Shown: positions 1-9,522, numbered from the stretch's first letter. The stretch: 64,000 nt of DNA from Bartonella doshiae NCTC 12862 = ATCC 700133 (GCF_000278155.1 NZ_JH725094.1:604984-668983); one strand, 5' to 3'. Made by a program: numbers and translations. Notes: generated from the sequence alone by a model not told the origin.

Positions 1-1120
1 TGCTACAGTGTCATTGAGTTGTTTTTTATTAACGGCTTCATCATCATTAACCGCTGCTTTTACACCTGCAATAGTTCGTACTCCATCACTGCCTGTAATA
101 TCAATTTTCGTACCACCTGTTTCCTTACCAACGGTGATAGGAGAATTCTCTCCTCCATCCTGCTTGACAAGACTATTTTTTGTAACATTAGTGATTTTAT
201 TGTAAATATCTGTGATAGAACTATCGACACCATCAAACGCTTCCGTAACATTATTATATGTTGCATTTTGAACAATAAAATTTGGTTTGACACCATCAAT
301 CACATCTGTATTACCACCAAAATATTGTGATACAGTATCAGCATAATCGAAAAGCTGGCTACCATTGATAGCGTCATGCGATTCTGCGGAAATATCTCCA
401 TCTTTGACATTACGCAGAGCGACTTGTCCGACAGTTTTTCCACCACCCAAAGTCACACTATTATAATTAACAGAATCGTCACTGTTTTTATCATAGAGAA
501 CTGCAAATTTATCCATTTGATTAATAACATTATTATTAATATCTGCTACAGTGTCATTGAGTTGTTTTTTATTAACGGCTTCATCATCATTAACCGCTGC
601 TTTTACACCTGCAATAGTGCGTACTCCATCACTGCCTGTAATATCAATTTTCGTACCACCTGTTTCCTTACCAACGGTGATAGGAAAATTCTTTCCTCCA
701 TCCTGCTTAACAAGACTATTTCTTTCTATATTAATGATTTGATTGCTAATTATATCAAAAGTATCGTTTACACCTTCAAAAGCATCAGCAACATTATCAT
801 AGGGATTCTTAGTGGAACTACCATCATTGTTGATTTTATAAACGTGGAAAGTAGGACCGTTCCATTCTCCTTTCTCATTAAATCCAGCACCACCACCAAA
901 ATAACTAGCAAACACATTGCCCATAGCGTAAAGCTGGGAACCATTTACGGCATCATACGATTCTTCAGAAATATCTCCATCTTTGACATTACGCAGAACG
1001 ACTTGTCCGTTAGTTTTCCCACCACCCAAAGTCACACTATTATAATTAACAGAATCGTCACCGTTTTTATCATAGAGAACTGCAAATTTATCCATTTGAT
1101 TAATAACACTATTATTAATA
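1..1120 (-). repeat. Intragenic stalk-module duplication in the adhesin
   Basis: Bases 1-178 match 544-721 with only about four differences (offset 543 bp, 181 codons). Bases 361-540 match about 940-1119 with scattered differences (offset 579 bp, 193 codons). Both offsets keep frame. The segment between the conserved blocks differs in sequence and length, so the unit is conserved neck/stalk blocks around a variable insert. This is direct evidence of an internal duplication, and a further copy may lie beyond the edge. Confidence 0.85.
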
Positions 1121-2970
1121 TTATTATTAATATCTGTTACAGCGTTATCGAGTTGTGCTTTATTAACCGCATCGGTGTTTGCAGTTCCTGCCATCACTCC
1201 TGTAATCTTTTTATTGCCAGCATCAATACCATTAACAGTTATGCTCGGCCCTCCATCAGTAAACATAAAACCATCATCACTCATAGAGGCGTTTCCTGCA
1301 GTAACACTCTTTACTGTAATATTATCAGCCAAAGCAAATGTTACATCGTGATCTTCATTTTTTCCGATTTTGATATTCTGTTTACCCTCATCACCAACTG
1401 CTTGAAAATTTACTGTATCGTTTGATTTAACAGCCGTAGCATTTCCTTTATTAACAGAAAGTTGCCAAACTTTTTTGCCTGCTTCTTGTACAGCTCTCAG
1501 CTGCGCCATATTCACTGCATCGGTATCATCTTCCCCTGCTTCCACTCCTGCAATCTTTTTATTGCCAGCATGAATACCATCCACAGTTATTGATGCCCCA
1601 CCAGAGAACATAAAACCATCATCACTCATAGAGGCATTGCCTGTAGTGACACTAGACAACTTAAGATTATCACTCAAAGCAAATTTGACTTTTTGCTTAT
1701 TATCTCCATTTGCCTTTTCAATCGTTAAGTTGTTATTTTTCACTGAAAAATCTACTGTATCACCTGAAGCAACATCTGTAGAATCTCCATCATTAACAGA
1801 AATTTTCCAGCCTCCTCCTGCTCCTGCTACGACATCTCTTAAAGCTTTCAGCTGTGCCACATTAACAGCATCGGTATCTTTACTTCCCGCTGCAACATTT
1901 GTAATTTGCCGTGTTAATTGTTGATTAGTATTACCAACACTAAAATCACCTGCAGTGCTTTTCCATGCAAGATCATTCTTTTTTGTGAAAGCATTTGTTA
2001 CAGGATCATAACCAAAAGTATCTTTATCAATACGAGAGACAGATCCTCCACCCACAGCAACACCATCTGTAACACGTACCTGTGCATTTATACCAATTGC
2101 AACTGAATGAGCTGTTTCAGCATAAGTATGGGAACCTATAGCAATCGAATTTTTACCTTTCGCTATTACTTTTCTTTCTTGTCCATTATCTGCAGCTTCC
2201 CCACCACCTATTGCAATAGCGCCAAGAGCTAGAGCTTCAGCCTTCGAACCTATAGCAACCGTGTAATCCATAGTTGCTTTTGTCAAGGTCCCTAAAGCAA
2301 CACTGTTTAGACCGGACGCAACTGCAACTCCCCCGATAGCAACTGCAGAGTTACCTGATGCCTCTGTTCCAACACCCATAGCAACACTTGCTCTTCCGCT
2401 TGCAAGTGCAGAAACACCAAAAGCTTGCGCCCCTCCAGCCTTTGCAGTCGCGCCTGCACCAAACACCGTTGAATAATTACCCGTCGCGGCAGATCCACAA
2501 CCGGTAGCAAAAGAATAAACACCATAAGCCTCAGGCATAGCATCAACGATACCATTAGTCGGAGTTCCCATATAACCGCCATCACTGCTTGTTGCTCCAT
2601 CACCAATCCAATTGACCTGACTAGTGGTAGTACCATAAGGATTGCGACCATAAAATTTTTTATCTTCTATAAATCTATTATATTGCTCTTCCGCAGTTAT
2701 TCGATTGGTATCTGGTATTCCTTGCTGTTGCTTACCCCCACGTCCAACCACATTATCTACACCGCAGTAATTATCATCACCAGCAAAAACAATACTACCA
2801 TGGCTACCAAATGGATATATTACATTTGTACCAGTCGTGCTCCTATTTAGATCTCCTGTTATAGAAAGATTCGAAGCATAAACAGGAGATACACTCGATA
2901 AGAGTGCAGCCACTGCAGCTCCCAAAGAAACAGCCTTAGCCAAATTTGTTGTTGAATATAATTTTCTCAT
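1..2970 (-). CDS. Trimeric autotransporter adhesin, BadA/Vomp-like (C-terminus outside window)
   Basis: This encodes a surface adhesin of the YadA/BadA/Vomp type, expected to trimerise in the outer membrane and bind host matrix or cells. The frame is open for 990 codons from the ATG at 2970 to the window edge, so the anchor domain is not visible. The start is preceded by GAGGGA about 6 nt upstream. Residues 1-32 form a signal peptide with an AxA-like end (SPVYA). A YadA-type head follows, with repeated S-V/I-A-I/L-G motifs at roughly residues 150-320. Then come neck modules of the form (T)DAVNxAQL, at least five of them, separated by stalk segments. The last 370 residues contain two near-identical stalk modules. 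The pattern matches Bartonella adhesins, where stalk length varies between strains. I cannot tell which paralogue it is. No premature stop is seen. Confidence 0.9.
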   Translation of the reverse strand, partial: MRKLYSTTNLAKAVSLGAAVAALLSSVSPVYASNLSITGDLNRSTTGTNVIYPFGSHGSIVFAGDDNYCGVDNVVGRGGKQQQGIPDTNRITAEEQYNRFIEDKKFYGRNPYGTTTSQVNWIGDGATSSDGGYMGTPTNGIVDAMPEAYGVYSFATGCGSAATGNYSTVFGAGATAKAGGAQAFGVSALASGRASVAMGVGTEASGNSAVAIGGVAVASGLNSVALGTLTKATMDYTVAIGSKAEALALGAIAIGGGEAADNGQERKVIAKGKNSIAIGSHTYAETAHSVAIGINAQVRVTDGVAVGGGSVSRIDKDTFGYDPVTNAFTKKNDLAWKSTAGDFSVGNTNQQLTRQITNVAAGSKDTDAVNVAQLKALRDVVAGAGGGWKISVNDGDSTDVASGDTVDFSVKNNNLTIEKANGDNKQKVKFALSDNLKLSSVTTGNASMSDDGFMFSGGASITVDGIHAGNKKIAGVEAGEDDTDAVNMAQLRAVQEAGKKVWQLSVNKGNATAVKSNDTVNFQAVGDEGKQNIKIGKNEDHDVTFALADNITVKSVTAGNASMSDDGFMFTDGGPSITVNGIDAGNKKITGVMAGTANTDAVNKAQLDNAVTDINNNINNSVINQMDKFAVLYDKNGDDSVNYNSVTLGGGKTNGQVVLRNVKDGDISEESYDAVNGSQLYAMGNVFASYFGGGAGFNEKGEWNGPTFHVYKINNDGSSTKNPYDNVADAFEGVNDTFDIISNQIINIERNSLVKQDGGKNFPITVGKETGGTKIDITGSDGVRTIAGVKAAVNDDEAVNKKQLNDTVADINNNVINQMDKFAVLYDKNSDDSVNYNSVTLGGGKTVGQVALRNVKDGDISAESHDAINGSQLFDYADTVSQYFGGNTDVIDGVKPNFIVQNATYNNVTEAFDGVDSSITDIYNKITNVTKNSLVKQDGGENSPITVGKETGGTKIDITGSDGVRTIAGVKAAVNDDEAVNKKQLNDTVA

Positions 2971-4272
2971 AACAATCCCTCAAAAAATACTTACATGCAA
3001 AAAATAAAGCCCCCAGCTTCATCGCAGCGGACAATAGGAAACCCCTTCGCAAAATCGCCTTTGCGCATCGGAAAACTCAAAAAAAGATAAAAACGCCCAT
3101 TGATGCTGAGATCTATTGCAGCATCACCATAAATTCTTCAAAAATATATTGGATTTCAAACTAAGATATAGTTCTGTTAATTCAACGAAGACAATAAAAA
3201 TATATAAAAACTATTATATAATCCTCCCACTTATAAATAATATGATCTGTCTTTCATAAAAACGATATTTAATAAAAGAGTAATTTCTACTTGTTCAAAT
3301 AAAGCGCATCAATAGAATGGCAATAGTGCAAAGAAATATTTTTTTATTGCGCGGCAAAAATTATTTCTCATAAATACTGAAATACACACTTAATGATGAG
3401 ATATCCTAAACATACTTTTCTAAAAGATTGTCATTGACCGCTTGATAGCGAAAATGATATTTATTAATTTAGCTTTCATAAAGACATATCAAAAAATGTA
3501 TTAATCATTCTAATATATCATTTTATTTTATGCTTATTTTTCATAAAAATTATATTTTTTATTACGAATAAGTGATTGTCTTTATATATTTTTTTAATTT
3601 AAATGATGATTAAAAATAAGAGAAGAAGGTATGAAAAATTAAGAAACTTTCCTAAAAAACACTATTAGTTACGACTATATATTCGTAATAAAATATTAAG
3701 AGATATGCATACGTCTTTTCTGAGACATCTTTGCTTTATATATATTTTCCTCTATTTTTTTGCTCCATGGCAATCAAATTTTACGCTGTTATCATTTATA
3801 GATTTATTTGTATTCTACCATTAAAAACTAAAGAGTTTACTTTCTAGATCTCCGAAAAACACAAACGCATTATATTTCCGATATTATAGCTTATAGAAGG
3901 ATGAATATTTTCAATGATAATAGTTAAATGTTAGCTTCCTTTTGCTTCAATATGCTATTTTATAAATTCATAAGACATGCAAAATATATCGATCTTATCA
4001 AAGTAATGCGTATTTTGTTTTAGGAAAGGTAAAAATTTTTCCACGCAAGTGATGTATGCAAGTATCAAATGCCTATAATTGATATTTACACCAAATAATT
4101 TCACTTATTTTCAGATGATTTTATACGTGTTACACACGGAGAATATTTTATCACATAAAAAATGCCAATGCATTTATACATATCTTCAATTATATGTATT
4201 TTATGAACAATTCCAGATACTTTACAAACCATTCAAATACACCACACAACCATCAGAAATGAATATTTAACT
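2971..4272. other. 1.3-kb AT-rich gap upstream of the adhesin
   Basis: I see no convincing gene here. The stretch is very AT-rich with many short A/T runs. It must carry the adhesin promoter and leader on the minus strand, and possibly the promoter of the gene at 4273. A small inverted repeat at 3101-3126 is the only clear structure. The reading frame ending just before 4273 (about 4079-4270) has no start signal and no recognisable content. Confidence 0.6.
3101..3126. promoter_or_regulatory. Inverted repeat in the adhesin upstream region
   Basis: TGATGCTG at 3101-3108 pairs with CAGCATCA at 3119-3126 around a 10-nt loop. It lies 131 bp upstream of the adhesin ATG, so it could be a leader hairpin or an operator. 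There is no T-tract in the adhesin direction, so it does not look like a terminator. The function is unknown. Confidence 0.35.
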
Positions 4273-6036
4273 ATGATGAAAGATGAAAAAAAAGTTCCTG
4301 AATATATTATTCAAACTGCAAAAGAAATTAACAATCAACTAAGTTCTCTCGATTTTCCCTTTTTTCTTTTCGATGCTGACCACGTTCTCAAAAAAGTAAA
4401 AATGTTAATGCTGGCATGCAAAAAATCTTTTATCAATATCAATCTTACTGTTTCTCTTCAATCTTGCTTACTTGCAATTTTCTGCAAGCTCTTAGCAGAA
4501 GAAGGAGTAAACGCAAAAGTCCGCTCTGCTGATGAGTTTCGAATCGCCTCCGTTACAGGATTCCCCAATAATCGCATCATTTTAAGCGGTTGCTATAAAA
4601 CTCTTGAAGATCTATCACTTGCAATGGAAAAAGATGCACTTATTCATGTGGGAAGCATTAACGAATTTCATAAACTGAAGATACTCGCCGCAAGTAAAAA
4701 TAAGCCCTGTGGTGTAAGTATCAAACTCTCTTCTTATAATGAAAAAAAAGATTCCCGTTTTGGAATAACCAAAGAGGAATACATCAAAGATATTTTGCCT
4801 TTATTATCCAAATCTGAGACTCTTTATCTTAAAGGTTTTAGTCTCTATATCGATTTTCACTTAGAAAGTTTAGCAAAAACTACAGATGCTCTAAATGACT
4901 GGTTTCCCTTTCTTGTTGAACATATGCCACCTTCAGGATATCTTGATATAGATAGCAATTTTCCTATTGGTTCTTTTTTGTCTAATTCTAAACTTGAAAT
5001 TTCTAATCCAGAAATCTTCTTTCGTACCATTCGTGATGTTTTGAATACCTATGCTCCAGAGATATCTGAAAAATGGAAGCTTACTTTCGAAATGGATATC
5101 TGCTTCAACACAGAAAATAGCTATGTCGTAGAAAGAACTTGTTGCAATGATGCGCAAAGTATACAGACTAATCTTAAAAACACTGGAGTTCCTTTCATAC
5201 ATAACAAAGAGCATTCCCTATTATGGTTAGGTAACCATGATACACATCCAAATAATAATGTACAGCTTCCTGCTGATTTGAACTGTTTTGAAAATAAATC
5301 CACACATCTACAAGAAAACCATGATTTAAAAGAAGAGAAAAGTTTTTTTATAAAAGACTGTCATCCCTCACAAATACAAGCTCTCCATGCATGGACACAT
5401 AGAAAACCACCTGTGTACATCTGGCTAAAAGGAAGTCTGCACACCGCACGAATGCCCTCCTTCGTTCTATCCAATATCTCCAAAGACTTATTACTCCAAG
5501 AAGAAAGCCTCTACGTAGACGATAATATCCGATTAGAAGCACCATCAAGAAAATTTGCCCCTGCACTTTATGAAATTATTGACTTCAATAAAGAATATTT
5601 CAGTGCATTTATGGCATGGCCGCGCTTTGTGAAGCATGAAAATGATACTGTCAACTTTCTGGATTCTTGTTTTATCGCACATCAAAAAGACGAAGAAAAA
5701 ACCTATGTCATTTTGTTCAATGAAAATCCCGTTGGTTTACTTTCTTTCAACAGTATCGACAGTGTAAATAAAATAGGATATATTGGATACTGGCTTGATA
5801 AGAGAGTACAAGGAAATGGTATTATTACACGCGCAATAAAAGCACTTGTTGTGTATTATTCTTCGCATTCTATCATTAATCGTTTTGTCATCAAATGCTC
5901 CACTGCTAACCAGAAAAGTAATGCTGTTGCAAAACGTTGTAGTTTTGTACTTGAAGGAACTCTTAGACAAGCTGAATATTTAAATGGAGCTTTTCACGAC
6001 CAAAATATTTATAGCTGGATTCCATCTGATCACTAA
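4273..6036 (+). CDS. Degenerate PLP-decarboxylase-like domain fused to a RimL-type GNAT acetyltransferase
   Basis: This 587-residue protein has two parts. Residues about 26-300 resemble fold-III decarboxylases (LysA/ornithine type): an FPFFLFD start, then a VRSADEFRIA segment and RIILSGCYKT, which match the 'FDVASAGEL' and 'ivFsGpgKt' blocks of the family. The lysine that binds PLP in 'YAVKAN' aligns with Ser61 (LTVSLQ). The His of 'HxHIGS' and the 'EPGR' block are also not conserved. Residues about 416-585 form a RimJ/RimL-type N-acetyltransferase with the acetyl-CoA loop VQGNG at 512-516. The GNAT part looks intact, whereas the decarboxylase part looks catalytically dead and may bind a substrate or partner. 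No Shine-Dalgarno sequence is evident before the ATGATG start. The gene stands alone. The domain calls are from motifs, and the substrate is unknown. Confidence 0.75.
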   Translation: MMKDEKKVPEYIIQTAKEINNQLSSLDFPFFLFDADHVLKKVKMLMLACKKSFININLTVSLQSCLLAIFCKLLAEEGVNAKVRSADEFRIASVTGFPNNRIILSGCYKTLEDLSLAMEKDALIHVGSINEFHKLKILAASKNKPCGVSIKLSSYNEKKDSRFGITKEEYIKDILPLLSKSETLYLKGFSLYIDFHLESLAKTTDALNDWFPFLVEHMPPSGYLDIDSNFPIGSFLSNSKLEISNPEIFFRTIRDVLNTYAPEISEKWKLTFEMDICFNTENSYVVERTCCNDAQSIQTNLKNTGVPFIHNKEHSLLWLGNHDTHPNNNVQLPADLNCFENKSTHLQENHDLKEEKSFFIKDCHPSQIQALHAWTHRKPPVYIWLKGSLHTARMPSFVLSNISKDLLLQEESLYVDDNIRLEAPSRKFAPALYEIIDFNKEYFSAFMAWPRFVKHENDTVNFLDSCFIAHQKDEEKTYVILFNENPVGLLSFNSIDSVNKIGYIGYWLDKRVQGNGIITRAIKALVVYYSSHSIINRFVIKCSTANQKSNAVAKRCSFVLEGTLRQAEYLNGAFHDQNIYSWIPSDH

Positions 6037-6317
6037 TACGCTATACTCTATAAATTACATATATCTGTCGTGCAAATTTTTTACCCCTAAAAATTGTTGC
6101 TATAAATCACTGCCATAAATATCAGTAAACATAAGAATTTTTCTGCAAAAGCTTGTGCTTATTTGATTTGTGTTCTTGGCATATCTTCTATAATTACTGT
6201 GAGAATGCCGTAATAACTTTATATTAAAGGATTTATTTTAATATGATGTTAGCAATTTTAAAAGGATAATACCCTATTATACAAAGCGTTCAAAAACAAA
6301 TTGAAAAATTTGATGGA

Positions 6318-7052
6318 TTGGCTGATGATTATGATTGCTATCGTCCGCGTTATCCCCTCACCTTATTTAAAACCATGCTGCTTCCTTTAAAGGACAAAAA
6401 GCATTTGTCCATCGTGGATGTGGGGGCTGGGACAGGCATTGCATTAGAAGGGATTGTCAAACTTCTTGGAAACGAACACCAATATCATGCTATCGATATA
6501 TCAACAGACATGATTAAGCAGGGGCAAAGAAAGTTTCCTACTGTGCATTGGTATCAAGGCCAAGCCGAAAGCGTATTGCCCCAAATCGGCGAGGTTGATC
6601 TTGTCATTGCGGCGCAAGCGTTTCAGTGGATGGATCGCCCTAAGTTGCTTTGCGCTGTCTCATCCCAACTCCGAACCAATGGTGTAATGGCAGTCATTCA
6701 AAACAATCGCGATTTTAATCATAACAAATTTCTAGCCGCTTATGAAACATTGTTAGAGGAAATGAGCCCTAATTATTCACGTTATTACCGTAATTTCGAT
6801 TTTTTACAGGAAATGAGTGATGGCTTGGGGGTAAATCCAGAAAAGGTTGCTTTACATACGCGCAATTGGACGATGACAATCCCATCCGAAGCCTTTATTG
6901 GAATGAGCCGCTCCTCAACTCAAGCCCAACGCGCCATTGCTATTCACCAAGAAGAATATTTTCAACAATTGATTGCATTGATAAGGCAATATGAAGTGCA
7001 GGGAAGTTTGGAGCTTTTATATCAAAGTGAACTCTACATGCATGCAAAATAA
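6318..7052 (+). CDS. SAM-dependent methyltransferase, class I, with damaged start
   Basis: This is a class I methyltransferase of the YcgJ/UbiE-like type. Motif I (VDVGAGTG) is near residue 33, the acidic post-I segment reads AIDIS, and a DLVIAAQAFQW motif is followed by a C-terminal lid region. The substrate is unknown. Homology-like sequence extends upstream of the TTG at 6318: codons from 6276 read IIQSVQKQIEKFDG and join the usual FDGLADDYD opening. AAAGGATAA at 6261-6269 looks like its ribosome binding site, but no ATG, GTG or TTG follows until 6318; an in-frame TAA sits at 6267 and the first possible codon is ATT at 6276. The ATG was therefore probably lost by mutation. The protein may be made from ATT 6276 or TTG 6318, or not at all. 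Confidence 0.6.
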   Translation: MADDYDCYRPRYPLTLFKTMLLPLKDKKHLSIVDVGAGTGIALEGIVKLLGNEHQYHAIDISTDMIKQGQRKFPTVHWYQGQAESVLPQIGEVDLVIAAQAFQWMDRPKLLCAVSSQLRTNGVMAVIQNNRDFNHNKFLAAYETLLEEMSPNYSRYYRNFDFLQEMSDGLGVNPEKVALHTRNWTMTIPSEAFIGMSRSSTQAQRAIAIHQEEYFQQLIALIRQYEVQGSLELLYQSELYMHAK

Positions 7053-7189
7053 TCTTATATCTATTGCTTCACCACTTTTCGAAGCACCAGAGCAGGAAAT
7101 GTGCGGAAAATGCACGGCATTATTAAAATAATAAATTTATGTTCTTTTTTACACTAACTTACGAAATGTAGTGAGGTAGTTCGGATTTA

Positions 7190-7548
7190 CTGAAAAACAT
7201 TAAAGATAATATTATCCATATCAAAATAGATGTTTTTCTTTCCATTTTTCCTAAATTAGCAGAAATTCTTAAAACTACTCCTATTGAAGATGAAACATTC
7301 ATTTGCGGAAAAAGTAGCAATCAGCTCATCAAAGAAAGTTTTGGCAATCTGTTTCATGAAGCATGTAATGCAGAGGATATTAAAAAATGGACACACAACT
7401 TAAGAAAATTAAGAGCAACACGTGCTGCTAATACGGGACTACGATTTTACAAATGAACGTACTTTTGGAATGAATAGAAGATAAAGTAGCATTATTTTAT
7501 GAAATAACAATCGATAGAAAACGATTAGAAAAAAGAATTGATAGCTAA
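7190..7548 (+). pseudogene. Tyrosine recombinase (phage-type integrase), C-terminal remnant
   Basis: Reading from 7190, the frame gives FPKLAEIL, DETFICGKS and KESFGNLFHEAC, followed by THNLRK. The last is the H-x-x-R box of tyrosine recombinases (usually AHGLRK). The frame ends at TGA 7454. The homologous C-terminus continues in another frame as EDKVALFYE, then DRKRL, to a TAA at 7546. There a TGA replaces the expected Trp of the 'FGW' motif. The piece thus has at least one frameshift and one nonsense codon, and it lacks the N-terminal half. It marks an old integration event about 2 kb from tRNA-Ser(GGA). Its end overlaps the end of the convergent GNAT gene by a few bases. Confidence 0.75.
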
Positions 7549-8351
7549 ATTATCATGTGTTTATTGGAATAAACTTTGAATTCACCAAAGTTTATAAAAC
7601 CCAATTCTTTATAAATACCAATTCCCTCGTTAGATGCTTGCATACCAATAACATGACATTTCTTTCTTTTTAAATGCTCAATAGCAATTTTTGTCATTAA
7701 TGTCCCAACACCTCTTTTCTGAAAATCTGGATTGGTGACAATATCATACACTCCACCAACTCCATCTGCTTTAATACAAAAACATATTGCTACAGGATTA
7801 TTATTCATATAACCAACAAGCATCTCTACATCAGAGTCTTTTTTATAACAACGGCCTATTGTTTCATAAAATATAACCGCTTCTTCATCAAAAGGCTCGA
7901 ATACTGATGCCATAACATTTCCGTAATCTCTAAAATCTTGAAGAGATTCAACTTCCTTGATTTTGAAGTTATCCGGCACAGAAGTAACATGTGAGTCTAT
8001 ATTTTGTGCTAAAGCTGCCATTCCTACCTCTGTTTCAACATGCTCTAAACCCATAGATAAGAGAACTTCATCAACTTTATAATGAGACGAATGCGGTCCA
8101 ACCCACCAAGCTAAAGGCAATTTTTGTGCATTAAAGGAATCGATTATAGATTTTGCTTGGTCTACAGGTATAGTTTCTTGTAAATTTTTAGCAGAGACAA
8201 TATTGAATGTATCTGAAGCAAATGTTGAATTAACAGAAGCTCCATTTGGAAAATCAACAACCTTCATTTTAGGGCATAATTTCGGTAAAAAACGTACCTT
8301 TGAAAAAAAGTTATTCTCTAACGATAAGTCAATTTTTGATTTGTTTAACAT
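7545..8351 (-). CDS. GNAT family N-acetyltransferase
   Basis: This 268-residue protein has a C-terminal GNAT fold at about residues 130-265. Motif A reads IVTNPDFQKRGVGT, giving the Q/RxxGxG acetyl-CoA loop, and is followed by an IGMQAS strand and a YKELGF motif B region. The N-terminal 120 residues (with LAWWVGPHS) look like the degenerate first half of two-domain GNAT proteins. It lies 28 bp downstream of the decayed alaX gene on the same strand, so the two probably formed an operon. AlaX-type editing proteins and GNAT enzymes are both common in small resistance or modification cassettes, but the substrate here is unknown. The reading frame is intact. The ATG at 8351 is the first Met. Confidence 0.8.
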   Translation of the reverse strand: MLNKSKIDLSLENNFFSKVRFLPKLCPKMKVVDFPNGASVNSTFASDTFNIVSAKNLQETIPVDQAKSIIDSFNAQKLPLAWWVGPHSSHYKVDEVLLSMGLEHVETEVGMAALAQNIDSHVTSVPDNFKIKEVESLQDFRDYGNVMASVFEPFDEEAVIFYETIGRCYKKDSDVEMLVGYMNNNPVAICFCIKADGVGGVYDIVTNPDFQKRGVGTLMTKIAIEHLKRKKCHVIGMQASNEGIGIYKELGFINFGEFKVYSNKHMII

Positions 8352-8379
8352 TTGTTCTCTTTGTAATTGCTCATCATTT

Positions 8380-9044
8380 CTAATTGATCTTATTAATCCT
8401 CATAAGCCCTATCTCACCTATAGAAGATAGGTATGTACCACCACAAGGTACTGACAACATATCACTTATTTGCATACCACGAAGTTTCTTATTATCAAGG
8501 ATACTAGGGTAGCTCAAAAATTGCTCTTCAAAACCTAACGCGTCGATCTCGAAAATTGTTGTTTTATCATTTTTTGCAACTTCTTCATTTATTGTATGCT
8601 GTAGAGCCTCAATATCTATTGCTTCGTCTTCTTAAAATTTAACATAAGCTTCACCAAAAAAGGAATGACCTTTAATTGCTTTTAGTTTTGAATTCAGTAT
8701 TGCTACGATATTACTAAGCAAATGACCTGCAATATGGTAAAGAGCATTTATTAACCTCCTCTCTTTGTCAAGAATGCCGTACACTTTTTGAGCTGCTAGT
8801 GTTTTAGTTGTTATGGATTCTTAATGCTTGATTTCATCGCTATGCTCTGCAACGTAGATGACATTAACCTCAAAATGGTCGTTTTTATAACACCATAATC
8901 TGAAGACTAACCACCACCTTGCGAATAAAAGACTGTTTTATCAAGGATAATAAAGATGCCTTTATCATCTTTTCCTGCTTATTGAATCAAACCTTCAAAA
9001 TGAAACTGGTATGTATCTTATAGGTATAATGTTTTAGTAGTCAT
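8380..9044 (-). pseudogene. alaX: Alanyl-tRNA editing protein (AlaX-like), decayed
   Basis: Reading from an ATG at 9044, the frame gives TKTLYL, then DTYQFHFEG, then GIFIILDKTVFYSQGGG. The last matches the 'LdrTpFYaesGGQ' block of the AlaRS/AlaX editing domain. Further on come RLINALYHIAGHLL (the HxxxH zinc block) and DMLSVPCGGTY, then GEIGLMRINKI, ending at TAG 8382. Several in-frame stops interrupt it: TAA where homologues have Tyr, another TAA, TAG after GGG, a TAA after IKH and one after VKF. At least one single-base frameshift is needed, near GVIK. The final zinc ligand of 'CGGTH' is Tyr. Functional AlaX hydrolyses mischarged Ser- or Gly-tRNA(Ala); this copy cannot be translated whole. 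Confidence 0.8.
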
Positions 9045-9522
9045 ATATTTACCATTAATTTGTTGTTACATATCAGTATTATCATTGCAAAACAAAGGAC
9101 AGGTATAACTATAATCATAAAATAAGAATATCCAGACTTATTTATACTAATATTGTCCTGCTATTATCATAAAGTTAAATAGTTACCTAATTTCGAATCC
9201 CTATTGCTATTCCGGTTTTTGTTCTCTAAAAAATGAGGAGTCAAAAAAGCCTCGTCGCTCAAAACCCAGGTCAATTAAGAGTTTTAGGACATGCATACCT
9301 TCTTCAACCACAGTACTCGCATATATCGAAGAAGGAGAGGGTAAAAATGGAGATTTTAGAGGTAAAATGGTGCAATTGGAGAAAGTGAAGTACGAGTCTC
9401 GATCGTCACCACGACCTCTGAAAGAATATGGCAAATCAAGTATTTACTGAATTGCTCCGTCACCTGGGATTCCCCGCAATAACGGCTTCTGGTGACATTG
9501 AAAAAATTATCCTTAAAAAATG
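9045..9522. other. Gap between alaX remnant and tRNA-Ser
   Basis: No gene is recognised. A plus-strand open frame at about 9227-9448 contains basic segments (KKPRRSKPRS) and a stretch near GDFRGKMVQLEKV, but it has no start codon and no family I can name. It might be a remnant of a mobile-element gene. The rest is AT-rich. Confidence 0.4.

Noticed and set aside
376..1425. 349-codon plus-strand frame inside the adhesin gene
   Set aside because: It is the antisense shadow of the repetitive adhesin; the minus frame has a signal peptide and family motifs.
4079..4270. 63-codon frame just before the decarboxylase/GNAT fusion
   Set aside because: It lacks a standard ATG start and a ribosome binding site and has AT-driven composition.
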